Part shown: piece after piece, positions 56,358-64,000 of the stretch | Position numbering within the stretch: the first letter of the stretch is position 1 | How the letters are laid out: each line of letters starts with the position of its first letter | From: Flavobacterium sp. 270 | Lineage (GTDB): Bacteria > Bacteroidota > Bacteroidia > Flavobacteriales > Flavobacteriaceae | DNA: 64,000 nucleotides | Direction of reading: 5' to 3' | Assembly (NCBI RefSeq): GCF_004368785.1 | Contig: NZ_SODM01000006.1 | Location: 62,001 to 126,000 of the forward strand | Notes under the pieces: generated by a model | Told to the model about the DNA's origin: nothing | Databases searched by the model: none | Seen by the model: the letters and a program-made list of their open reading frames with translations, nothing else | Program-made: the position numbers and the translations under genes

Positions 56358-56505
56358 TGAGCATGTGCTTTTTTAGAAGTACCTCAAAAGTTTTAAAAAT
56401 GATAAAATAAGTTTTTTGTAAAGGCTATGTATCTGTAAATCAAATAAATAAGAAAAAGACTACAATTATAAAAAGGCGATTTTGTGAAATATATATAAAA
56501 ATAAA

Positions 56506-56543
56506 AACCCACAAGTTTCAATGTATTTGAAAACCTGTGGGTT
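56506..56543 (-). terminator. Terminator after pruA
   Basis: A stem with one mismatch and a bulge (56506-56519 with 56529-56543, ACCCACA core) is followed by a T-run on the minus strand. Confidence 0.78.
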
Positions 56544-56569
56544 ATAATATATTTAAGGTAGAATAACTC

Positions 56570-58195
56570 TTATCCTAAAAACGGATATCTGTAATCTTCT
56601 GGCGTTACAAAAGTTTCCTTAATAGTTCTAGGAGAAGCCCAACGCAATAGGTTTAATGCAGAACCAGCTTTGTCATTTGTTCCAGATGCTCTTGCACCTC
56701 CAAATGGCTGCATACCTACAACAGCTCCTGTTGGTTTATCATTAATGTAGAAGTTACCAGCAGCATTTTGTAATTTTGTTGTTGCTACTTCAATAGCATA
56801 ACGATCCTGGCTGAAAACTGCTCCTGTCAAAGCATACTCAGAAGTAGTATCTACTAATTCTAAAGTCTCTTCCCATTTAGCATCTTCGTAAACATAAATA
56901 GTAATTACTGGTCCGAATAATTCGGTTTCCATTGTAGTATATTTTGGGTTTGTAGTTACAATAACCGTTGGCTCAATAAAATATCCAACAGATTTATCAT
57001 AATTTCCTCCAACGATAATTTCAGCGTCAGCATCTTTTTTAGCTTGGTCAATATAACTTGCTAATTTATCAAAAGAACCTTCGTGAATAACGGCTGTAAT
57101 AAAGTTTCCAAAATCTTCCGGAGAACCCATTTTCATCGATTTTACATCAGCAATTAATTGTTCTTTTACAGCCGGCCATAAACTTTGTGGGATATAAGCT
57201 CTTGATGCAGCAGAACATTTTTGTCCTTGAAACTCAAATGCACCACGAGTAATTCCTGTAGCCACTTGTTTTACGTTTGCAGTAGGATGTGCAATGATAA
57301 AATCTTTACCACCAGTTTCACCTACGATTCTTGGATATGTTTTATAATTATGAATATTCGCTCCAATTTTTGCCCAGATATCTTTAAAAACGTGAGTTGA
57401 TCCTGTAAAGTGAATTCCAGCAAAATCACGACTTGCCAAAACAGTATCAGTAATCATTAAAGCATCACCAAAAACAACGTTGATAACACCGTCTGGAACT
57501 CCAGCTTCTTTAAAAACATCAATAATAATTTTTGCAGAAAAAACCTGGCTGTCGCTTGGTTTCCAAACCACAACGTTACCCATCATGGCTGCACTTGCAG
57601 GAAGATTTGCAGCAATAGCAGTAAAGTTAAATGGAGTAATTGCGTAAACAAAACCTTCTAATGGTCTGTACTCTAAACGATTCCAAACTGTAGAATCAGA
57701 TTTTGGCTGATCGTTATAGATCTGCGTCATAAACTCTACGTTGTAACGTAAAAAGTCGATTAATTCGCAAGAAGCATCAATCTCTGCCTGGTGAATATTT
57801 TTAGACTGTCCGATCATAGTTGCAGCATTAATACGCGCTCTATATGGACCTGCAATAAGTTCTGCAGCTTTTAAGAAAATAGCAGCACGTTGTTCCCATG
57901 CCATATTTGCCCATGCTTTTCTTGATTCAAGTGCATTTGCAATCGCTTTTTCGATATGTTGTTTTTCTGCTAAATGGTATGTTCCTACGATATGTTTATG
58001 ATCGTGCGGTGCAGATATTGTTTTTGTGTTTCCTGTTCTGATTTCTTCACTTCCGATATATAAAGGAACATCAATTTTCGAATTCCACAGTGAAGTATAA
58101 GCCGCCTGAACTGCTGCTTTTTCTGGTGAGTTAGGCGCGTAACCTTTTACTGGCTCGTTTACCGCTTTTGGTACATGAAAGAATCCTTTTAGCAT
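56570..58195 (-). CDS. pruA: L-glutamate gamma-semialdehyde dehydrogenase
   Basis: PruA oxidises glutamate semialdehyde (pyrroline-5-carboxylate) to glutamate with NAD, the second step of proline breakdown. The 541-residue aldehyde dehydrogenase has NAD-site NVVVWKPSDSQ, catalytic Glu in GETGGKDF and catalytic Cys in FEFQGQKCSAASRAY. It is the single-domain type with no fused proline dehydrogenase. The ATG at 58195 is preferred to one nine codons upstream, because family members start near this point. Proline dehydrogenase is not in the window. Confidence 0.95.
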   Translation of the reverse strand: MLKGFFHVPKAVNEPVKGYAPNSPEKAAVQAAYTSLWNSKIDVPLYIGSEEIRTGNTKTISAPHDHKHIVGTYHLAEKQHIEKAIANALESRKAWANMAWEQRAAIFLKAAELIAGPYRARINAATMIGQSKNIHQAEIDASCELIDFLRYNVEFMTQIYNDQPKSDSTVWNRLEYRPLEGFVYAITPFNFTAIAANLPASAAMMGNVVVWKPSDSQVFSAKIIIDVFKEAGVPDGVINVVFGDALMITDTVLASRDFAGIHFTGSTHVFKDIWAKIGANIHNYKTYPRIVGETGGKDFIIAHPTANVKQVATGITRGAFEFQGQKCSAASRAYIPQSLWPAVKEQLIADVKSMKMGSPEDFGNFITAVIHEGSFDKLASYIDQAKKDADAEIIVGGNYDKSVGYFIEPTVIVTTNPKYTTMETELFGPVITIYVYEDAKWEETLELVDTTSEYALTGAVFSQDRYAIEVATTKLQNAAGNFYINDKPTGAVVGMQPFGGARASGTNDKAGSALNLLRWASPRTIKETFVTPEDYRYPFLG

Positions 58196-58269
58196 TTTAT
58201 TTAAAATTAGATAATTAGACAATTTATGGATCAGATTATTTGATTTGTTACGAATAATCTAACACTGCA

Positions 58270-58303
58270 CAAAAGTACAAAGGATAAATTAATAATTTGA
58301 CAA
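58270..58303 (-). promoter_or_regulatory. Putative pruA promoter
   Basis: On the minus strand TTG (58301-58303) is followed after 23 bp by TACTTTTG (58270-58277), a perfect -7 box. A second -7-like TAAATTTG overlaps the TTG at 58301-58308. The leader would be about 70 nt. Confidence 0.5.
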
Positions 58304-58350
58304 ATTTATGATTTAGATAACGATAAAAAAACGAGGTTGTAAACCAAGTC

Positions 58351-58737
58351 TTAATTTAAGGCAAAAGGAGCACACATTCTGAAAGTAGGAACGATTACTT
58401 TGAATGTTTTTGTAGTGGTAAAATTAATCATATTAAAATAACCTTTCATCGAACCATAAGGTGATGATAATAAACAACCAGAGCTGTAAGTATGATTTTC
58501 ACCAGGTTTTAAAACTGGTTTTTTTCCAATAACGCCTTCGCCATCAACAACTTCTAAGTCGTTTAATGAATCGAAAATTTCCCAGTGACGAGAAGTTAAT
58601 TGTACAGAATCTTTGCTGTGATTTTCGATTGTGACTACATAACTAAAGGCAAAATGAATCTTGTAGTTCTTGAAGTATGTACCTTCAAAACTAGTTAAAA
58701 CAGATATTTTTATGCCTCTTGTAATCTGAGAAACCAT
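58351..58737 (-). CDS. apaG: ApaG domain protein
   Basis: The 128-residue protein is a single ApaG domain, a fibronectin-type beta sandwich. Conserved segments are YVVTIENHSKDSVQLTSRHWEIFDS, EGVIGKKPVLKPGENHTYSSGCLLSSPYGSMKGY and the final IVPTFRMCAPFALN. In enterobacteria ApaG is linked to cobalt/magnesium resistance and binds nucleotides, but its activity is uncertain. It is a separate unit with its own -7 box. Confidence 0.94.
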   Translation of the reverse strand: MVSQITRGIKISVLTSFEGTYFKNYKIHFAFSYVVTIENHSKDSVQLTSRHWEIFDSLNDLEVVDGEGVIGKKPVLKPGENHTYSSGCLLSSPYGSMKGYFNMINFTTTKTFKVIVPTFRMCAPFALN

Positions 58738-58770
58738 ACTAAAGTAGTATATATGTGTGCGTTATAGAGG

Positions 58771-58778
58771 CAAAGTTA
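58771..58778 (-). promoter_or_regulatory. Putative apaG -7 box
   Basis: On the minus strand this reads TAACTTTG, a perfect TAnnTTTG, 33 bp before the ATG. Confidence 0.5.
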
Positions 58779-58815
58779 CAAAAAAAATGATACGATTGAA
58801 AAACTTAACAATCTT

Positions 58816-60075
58816 TTAATTGACTATATTGATAGAGTTTGCATTTCCCTTTCCAATAACTCTTTGGTAACGATCTGTATTTTCTTTATAATAGACCAAA
58901 ATTGTATATTCATTTTCAGTTTGATAGAAGTTGCCATCAATAGCATTTTCGTTATCAATTACACCTTTTTTGTCGGCAACTGTATATTGAAAATTAGTAA
59001 AACCCTGCTTAATCATTACTGCTTTTTCGTACACCGCTTTATCCGTATTATAATCCATTTTGTATTCTGGCGATAAACTGTAATTGTTAAACATTCCGGT
59101 AATATAAATGTCTTTATTTAACCTAAAAGCCGGCGCAGACAAAGTAAAATATACCCAGGCATAATCAGCTTCAATTTCGTTATTAGACGCATTAATGTTT
59201 TTAACCACAAAATTCCCGTTTACATCTTGATAAACAGTATAAATCTGATTTCCTCTTGCCTGATTCGTATATAAATAGGCATTGTAAATATCATTATTTG
59301 TACCCACTTTGCCTACATTATTACTGGCCGCACGAATGTCTTTGTTTTCAAAATATAAGAATTCGTTACCAGCCCAAAACTGTGTTTCTTTATCGTATTT
59401 ATAAACCAGCTGATTCCCAAGTGTATATTGTGGAGGGACGTTTTTAATAGCAGTATTAAAATTACCATTTTGCAGTAACAGCGTTTTTACACTTTGCTGT
59501 GGCGTTTGAAAAGTAATATCATTTGATGTAATAGCAAAATCAAGACTTTGTGTAAAATTTATATTGCTAAGGTTACGGCTTCTTTTTACCTGAGCAGCAA
59601 CCGTACAATGATCTTCATATAAAATAAATTTTCTCGAAAAAAGAACCTCTTTATCTTCGTTCAGGATTTTTAGTATATAATTTCCAGAGATTCTTAATTG
59701 CGTTGTAAACTGGTTTGGAAAAGCAAGTCTGTAATGCGAATAAATCTGTAAAGTGTTGAATGAGTTTGAGTAATCTGTAATTCTTTGATTATCAAAACCA
59801 CGAATATAATCTGTTTTCGGAATATCAGTTGGTTTCCAGTTGTAATCACAATGCGTTACTTCAAAATAATAATTGGCTTCACTGCCAAATAAATCATCAA
59901 ACTGAAACTCAAACGAAGTTCCTAATTCAAAAATAGGAACCACATTATTGCCGCCTTGTACAAAAGTAACAGTTTTAATATTATATGGAGGATCTACTTC
60001 AGTTTGAACTTCCTGCGCTGCTGCCGAAGTAAAAATGAAAAGAAAAAATAATTTAGTAAATAAAAATTTTGGCAT
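58816..60075 (-). CDS. Type IX secretion system plug protein (DUF5103)
   Basis: The 419-residue protein has a signal peptide (ending near SAAAQ) and the DUF5103 domain: VDPPYNIKTVTF near 27, YYFEVTHCDYNWKPTDI near 83, NSFNTLQIYSHY, and a C-terminal IYITGMFNNYS carbohydrate-module-like strand set. In Flavobacterium johnsoniae the Plug protein closes the periplasmic side of the SprA translocon pore when no cargo passes. This fits the T9SS cargo protein elsewhere in the window. The gene stands alone. Confidence 0.9.
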   Translation of the reverse strand: MPKFLFTKLFFLFIFTSAAAQEVQTEVDPPYNIKTVTFVQGGNNVVPIFELGTSFEFQFDDLFGSEANYYFEVTHCDYNWKPTDIPKTDYIRGFDNQRITDYSNSFNTLQIYSHYRLAFPNQFTTQLRISGNYILKILNEDKEVLFSRKFILYEDHCTVAAQVKRSRNLSNINFTQSLDFAITSNDITFQTPQQSVKTLLLQNGNFNTAIKNVPPQYTLGNQLVYKYDKETQFWAGNEFLYFENKDIRAASNNVGKVGTNNDIYNAYLYTNQARGNQIYTVYQDVNGNFVVKNINASNNEIEADYAWVYFTLSAPAFRLNKDIYITGMFNNYSLSPEYKMDYNTDKAVYEKAVMIKQGFTNFQYTVADKKGVIDNENAIDGNFYQTENEYTILVYYKENTDRYQRVIGKGNANSINIVN

Positions 60076-60152
60076 CTTATTACGTTGTAAGATTGTAAAT
60101 ATAACAATTTATATAACGAAAAATCTGATGTTATATTTTTTGGTAATAATTT

Positions 60153-63059
60153 TTAAAAGCTCAAAATGTATTCTAAATTAGCCTCGATTTCGTTATTAAT
60201 GTAACTTTCTTCTAAAAGCGAGTCAGACAAAAGCTTTTTGTTTTCCTGCAAATTGATAATTTTTTCCTCAATTGTATTCTTCGAAATAAACCGAATAACA
60301 TTTACTTTATTCAATTGTCCAATTCTGTGCGCCCTTCCAACTCCCTGTTTTTCAGCAAAAGGATTCCACCACGGATCTAAGAATAAAACATAAGAAGCTT
60401 TTGTAATATTTAAACCGACACCTCCGGCTTTAAGCGAAATAAAAAACAACAACGGATTTTCTTTTTCCTGAAACAATTTTACCTGATGTTCTCTTTTACT
60501 TGCAGGAGTTTCGCCCGTAATTTCACAGAATTCAATTTTGTTTTCCTTACACCAATCAGTATAGAAATTTAGATTTGTAACAAACGAACTGAAAATAATA
60601 ACCTTTTGTTTTCCCTTTACTAAGCTTTCCAGATAATTGGTTACTGCAATATATTTTCCTGAATCAATTTCTGAATTCTGGTCGATCATTTTTGGGTGAT
60701 TACTCAGTTGTCTCAGCTTCATTAAAGTATTGATAATGCTAATTTTATCAGGACTCGATCCGTCAGTTTTCAATAAAAAATTACGTGCTTTAGATTTTTC
60801 CTGCTCGTATAATTTTTCCTGTTCAGGATCCATATTACAATAATAAATCTGTTCTGACAATTCTGGTAAATCCTTTAAAACCTGTTCTTTGGTTCTTCTT
60901 AAAATATAAGGCTGAATAAGATTTTTTAATTCTGATAAACTATTTTCATCCTGCTTTTTCTCAATCGGAGTTTTAAAATTTTCTGCAAAAAAAGCATAAC
61001 TCCCCAAAATATCCGGATTGATAAACTCCATTTGCGACCATAAATCATCCAGCGAGTTTTCGATTGGCGTACCACTTAATGCAATTTTATGAGTCGTCTT
61101 TATTTTGTTAATGGCTTTAAAAATCTTAGAATTTTTATTTTTAATGTATTGACTTTCGTCTAAAATTAAATAGCGGAAATTGTATTTTTCTAAAATTGAA
61201 ATATCGCGATGAATAATGCTGTAACTCGTAAAAATCAAATCGGTAGATTCTAATCTACCCGCTAATAATTTTCTGTCATTGCCAACATATTGCATTTTAG
61301 AAAAATGCGGTGTAAACTTTCCGGCTTCATTAAACCAGTTAAAAACCAATGAAGAAGGTAAAACAATCAGGGTTTTTAAAGGTTCCCTTTCTATAGTAGT
61401 TTCATTTTGAAATAAATCAAAATTGGTGGTTTTAGTAGTAAATCCCAATTGTTCTTGTACAGCAACCAAAACCGCTAAAGTCTGCAAAGTCTTTCCAAGT
61501 CCCATATCATCTGCAAGACAGGCACCTAAATTAGAATTAAAATGTCCTAAAAGCCATTTTACACCATCAATTTGATACGGTCTTAAAGTTGCTTTTAGCA
61601 AATCAGAAGATACATATTCTGCTTTTTGAACCGGATCTTTATCGATATTGATTTCCGGAATCGCATCTAAAACAGAAAAATTACTTTTACGTAAAAGAAC
61701 ATTTCCGTTTTCGGTATTAGAAAATTTTGCCAGCGAACTGTATTTGCTAAACCATTCCAGAGGAATTAGAAAATAATTTCCATCAGGCAGTAAAAACAGC
61801 CTTTCTTTACTTTTTATATTAGGAATAATTTCGCGGAAATTGATCGTATAATTTCCAATGGTAATAATTATTTTGATGTCAAACCAATCTCCAGTTGTTT
61901 CCTGTGAAGATGAAATCGTATGGTTTTCTGTAATGATTTTTTTGCTTTCAAGATTTAGATTTTCGATTGAAAAACCTAAATTTTCAAGTTCTTCTTTACG
62001 ATCAATTATTAATTGAATATTAGCGTAAGGGTCAGAAGTTTCTAAGTCTGAATTCAATCCAAACAATTCATTTTTGACTTTTACTAAACCAATTTCAAGT
62101 AATTTTTTTGTATATAAAATTTCGACGGCACTTCGTTTAAACTGAATTATTTTAGGCTCATTGGCAATGCTGAAATCAACAAACGAATGCGTTTTTTTAG
62201 TTTTACCGGCATCAAAGATATAACCGTTATAATCAAAATATAAATTGAGATAATAACAGTTTTTAAAGAAATCATAAACAGGCTGAATGGTGCAGGAAAT
62301 GATTTGATCCCGCTGTTCCATTTCAAAACCCGTTGCTTCAATATCAATTTTCTTTGCTATTTCTGGAATAAAACTTTTGAAATAATTATCGACTAATTTT
62401 GAAGGAATTTCAATTGATTTTTTCTTCAAAAATGGCGTCAGTTTTTTAGCATTGAGTTCTTTTAATTGTCCTAACTTTTTATCAATAATCAACCAGCCCG
62501 GTTCATCCAAAAGAATTTCAACATTTCTATCCATTGGGAAGAAAGTGGTTTTGTTTTCTTTTAAAGAAAGGGTATAAGTAATGCCTTCGGAATGTTTCTC
62601 AAATTGAATTTGAGGTTCAAAATCGCAAACTTCAATATTGACTCTGGATCGATAAAAATCCTTTTCAGGGCCGAGATTAATAGATAGTGGAAATTGCTCT
62701 TTTACAATTAAATCGTAAAAAGAACTCAGGTTTATTTTTAAATGCTGGCGAATTGCAAATTCAATTTTAGAATCTTTTTGCAAATCAGCAATTGTTTTTG
62801 CCGATTTGATTTTTGCGCTGAATTTCTTGAAAACAAACTCAGGTTTTAAAGATTCGCAGACCGTTAGTATTTTTTTTGAGTTTGAATCTAAATTTTCAAA
62901 AACAATTCCAAAACTTTCAAGAATATCTCTTGTCGCTTTTTTGTTTAAGTATTTAATTTCTTCGGTTCCTTCAACTATATAAGCTGTTGGAAGACAAACA
63001 TTCAGATTTTTTTCAAAACTGATGTCAAAACAGAGCTGAAATGAATTTGTAGGTTCCAA
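60153..63059 (-). CDS. SNF2 family DEAD/DEAH-box helicase
   Basis: The 968-residue protein has a 480-residue N-terminal region of unclear function followed by a complete SNF2 ATPase. Motif I is ADDMGLGKTLQT, Ia LIVLPSSLVFNW, II LDESQY (DESQ in place of DEAH/DEGH), III ALSGTPIENS, IV IFSSF, V SLKAGGVGLNIT, and VI GRAHRIGQ. SNF2 enzymes translocate on double-stranded DNA and remodel protein-DNA complexes; bacterial roles include transcription recycling and defence. There is no zinc-finger SWIM motif or nuclease domain that I can see, and no defence genes adjoin it. Confidence 0.93.
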   Translation of the reverse strand: MEPTNSFQLCFDISFEKNLNVCLPTAYIVEGTEEIKYLNKKATRDILESFGIVFENLDSNSKKILTVCESLKPEFVFKKFSAKIKSAKTIADLQKDSKIEFAIRQHLKINLSSFYDLIVKEQFPLSINLGPEKDFYRSRVNIEVCDFEPQIQFEKHSEGITYTLSLKENKTTFFPMDRNVEILLDEPGWLIIDKKLGQLKELNAKKLTPFLKKKSIEIPSKLVDNYFKSFIPEIAKKIDIEATGFEMEQRDQIISCTIQPVYDFFKNCYYLNLYFDYNGYIFDAGKTKKTHSFVDFSIANEPKIIQFKRSAVEILYTKKLLEIGLVKVKNELFGLNSDLETSDPYANIQLIIDRKEELENLGFSIENLNLESKKIITENHTISSSQETTGDWFDIKIIITIGNYTINFREIIPNIKSKERLFLLPDGNYFLIPLEWFSKYSSLAKFSNTENGNVLLRKSNFSVLDAIPEINIDKDPVQKAEYVSSDLLKATLRPYQIDGVKWLLGHFNSNLGACLADDMGLGKTLQTLAVLVAVQEQLGFTTKTTNFDLFQNETTIEREPLKTLIVLPSSLVFNWFNEAGKFTPHFSKMQYVGNDRKLLAGRLESTDLIFTSYSIIHRDISILEKYNFRYLILDESQYIKNKNSKIFKAINKIKTTHKIALSGTPIENSLDDLWSQMEFINPDILGSYAFFAENFKTPIEKKQDENSLSELKNLIQPYILRRTKEQVLKDLPELSEQIYYCNMDPEQEKLYEQEKSKARNFLLKTDGSSPDKISIINTLMKLRQLSNHPKMIDQNSEIDSGKYIAVTNYLESLVKGKQKVIIFSSFVTNLNFYTDWCKENKIEFCEITGETPASKREHQVKLFQEKENPLLFFISLKAGGVGLNITKASYVLFLDPWWNPFAEKQGVGRAHRIGQLNKVNVIRFISKNTIEEKIINLQENKKLLSDSLLEESYINNEIEANLEYILSF

Positions 63060-63099
63060 GGTTTAGGGATTTGGTTGGCTTGTAATTTGGGTAAAAATG

Positions 63100-63137
63100 A
63101 AAGAGTTTTCAAATTTGGGCTATTTTGAAAACTCTTT
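63100..63137 (-). terminator. Terminator after the methyltransferase gene
   Basis: A perfect 14-bp AT-rich stem (63100-63113 with 63124-63137, AAAGAGTTTTCAAA arm) is followed by TCATTTTTAC on the minus strand. It separates the methyltransferase from the SNF2 gene. Confidence 0.75.
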
Positions 63138-63171
63138 AAATGAACTTATATCGCTTATATGGTGAAAAAAA

Positions 63172-63942
63172 TTAACTGTTTTTAAAACAAAGCGGAATAA
63201 TTTCGCCTTTTGCCAAACAATATTTTTCTACCAATTCTGGTGTAATTTTATTGGTATAATCTTCTTCGATTACAATAAAACCAATGCTTCTTAATTTATC
63301 AAAATAATCTCGTCCGTAAACACGTACGTGATCGTATTGACCAAATATTTTAGCACGCTCTTTTTGGTCTGTAATAGAATCATCAGCAAAAGTGGTCTCT
63401 CTCGATAAATCCTGTGGAATCTGCAAAATTGCCATTCCACCAGGTTTTAAAACGCGATATAATTCCTGCATTGCTTTGGTATCGTCTGGAATATGTTCTA
63501 AAACGTGATTACATAAAATCACATCGTATTCGTTGTCTTTAAAAGGAAGATTACAAATGTCTGCTTTTACATCTGCCAATGGCGAAAGTAAATCGGTTGT
63601 AGTGTAATCAAGGTTTTTCTGCTTACGGAATCTTTTATAAAAAGCCTGCTCCGGAGCAAAATGCAATACTTTTTTTGGCGCTGTAAAAAAATCAGTCTGA
63701 TCGTTTAAATACAACCAAAGCAAACGATGTCTTTCTAAAGAAAGTGTACTTGGAGAAAGAACATTATTACGTTGTTTCCCGTACCCATAAGGCAAAAAAG
63801 ATCTGAAACTTCTCCCGTCAATCGGATCAGTATATTTATTTCCTTTTAATGAAAGAGCTAAAATTGGGCGCGCCACATAACTCAAACGAATTAATAATGG
63901 TCTTGGAATGGTATTTAAAACTAATTTGAAAAGTTTTTTCAC
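63172..63942 (-). CDS. Class I SAM-dependent methyltransferase
   Basis: The 256-residue protein has a basic, partly hydrophobic N-terminus (MKKLFKLVLNTIPRPLLIRLSYVARPILALSLKG) and then a Methyltransf_11 domain. Motif I is degenerate: VLHFAPEQAFYKRF in place of the usual Gly-rich loop. The rest is clear: DLLSPLADVKADICNLPFKDNEYDVILCNHVLEHIPDD and LYRVLKPGGMAIL. The degenerate loop is shared with a Bacteroidota family of such enzymes. The substrate is unknown and could be a surface sugar or lipid. Confidence 0.87.
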   Translation of the reverse strand: MKKLFKLVLNTIPRPLLIRLSYVARPILALSLKGNKYTDPIDGRSFRSFLPYGYGKQRNNVLSPSTLSLERHRLLWLYLNDQTDFFTAPKKVLHFAPEQAFYKRFRKQKNLDYTTTDLLSPLADVKADICNLPFKDNEYDVILCNHVLEHIPDDTKAMQELYRVLKPGGMAILQIPQDLSRETTFADDSITDQKERAKIFGQYDHVRVYGRDYFDKLRSIGFIVIEEDYTNKITPELVEKYCLAKGEIIPLCFKNS

Positions 63943-63960
63943 TGTTAAATTAAATAAATT

Positions 63961-64000
63961 TGAACACGAATTTCACGAATTGACACGGATTAACGTTGCG
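63961..64000. repeat. Edge copy of the CACGAATTTCACGAATT repeat family
   Basis: AACACGAATTTCACGAATTGACACGG resembles the left arms at 36541 and 44144. The partner arm would lie beyond the window. Confidence 0.55.

Noticed and set aside
60153..63059. SNF2 helicase as part of an anti-phage system
   Set aside because: No nuclease, methylase, DISARM-like or other defence partner lies next to it; neighbours are a T9SS plug gene and a methyltransferase of the metabolic type.

Overview
The window looks like chromosomal DNA of a Flavobacterium-type member of the Bacteroidota. The evidence is AT-rich intergenic DNA, promoters with the Bacteroidota -7 box TAnnTTTG (often with TTG about 18-22 bp upstream), no Shine-Dalgarno reliance, two type IX secretion (T9SS) proteins, and many flavobacterial families (DUF5103 plug, DUF6370, DUF1573, type B sorting domain). 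Most genes are housekeeping. I see no rRNA, prophage, transposase, CRISPR array or defence island.

Layout. 1-3.1 kb: protein quality control, with the end of tig followed by clpP and clpX. 3.1-7.3 kb: a lipoprotein L,D-transpeptidase, then a GlxA-type AraC regulator divergent from five small SRPBCC and VOC genes. 7.4-13.2 kb: serB, a small membrane protein, a GH3-like adenylating enzyme, a DUF2797 protein and a GT9 glycosyltransferase. 13.2-18.7 kb, minus strand: AsmA-like protein, secreted hydrolase and SppA. 18.8-27 kb: a folK-deoxynucleoside kinase fusion, a large T9SS cargo protein with leucine-rich repeats and a C-type lectin domain, a SpoU methyltransferase, a DUF1573 protein and mutS. 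27.1-27.4 kb: tRNA-Gly and tRNA-Leu, then an 8-bp tandem repeat. 28-32.7 kb: an Ala-rich lipoprotein, waaA, and a sugar aminotransferase/SnoaL-like/galE operon. 32.7-36.5 kb: an EamA transporter, a toxin-antitoxin pair, fabD, a DUF983 protein and an AraC regulator. 36.7-38.7 kb: YceI, a ferredoxin and pirin. 39-44.1 kb: a RamB/ScfR-type regulator divergent from aceB, followed by aceA (glyoxylate shunt). 44.2-46.8 kb: a tight operon of membrane protein, purT, DUF6370 and a Crp/Fnr regulator. 47-64 kb: U32 peptidase, lipoprotein, DUF2383 protein, aminotransferase, fatty acid desaturase, rsmG, an S15-type hydrolase, an orphan protein, pruA, apaG, the T9SS plug protein, a SNF2 helicase and a methyltransferase.

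The less ordinary content is mostly non-coding. (1) A structured element of about 85 bp occurs three times. Each copy lies directly downstream of an intrinsic terminator, in the same orientation relative to the gene. Its closing stem covaries between copies and its internal arm is exchangeable. (2) A 16-bp palindrome, CTTAA-N6-TTAAG, sits exactly 22 bp upstream of the -7 box of both the YceI and pirin genes, which is the geometry of a Crp-class activator site. (3) The regulator/aceB intergenic region holds a perfect 14-bp palindrome and a 13-bp motif placed similarly before both genes, with a possible third copy before aceA. (4) Several families of nested palindromic repeats fill the gaps between genes.

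All promoter, terminator and operator calls come from reading the sequence by eye. Family assignments come from recognising motifs and overall sequence, not from database searches.
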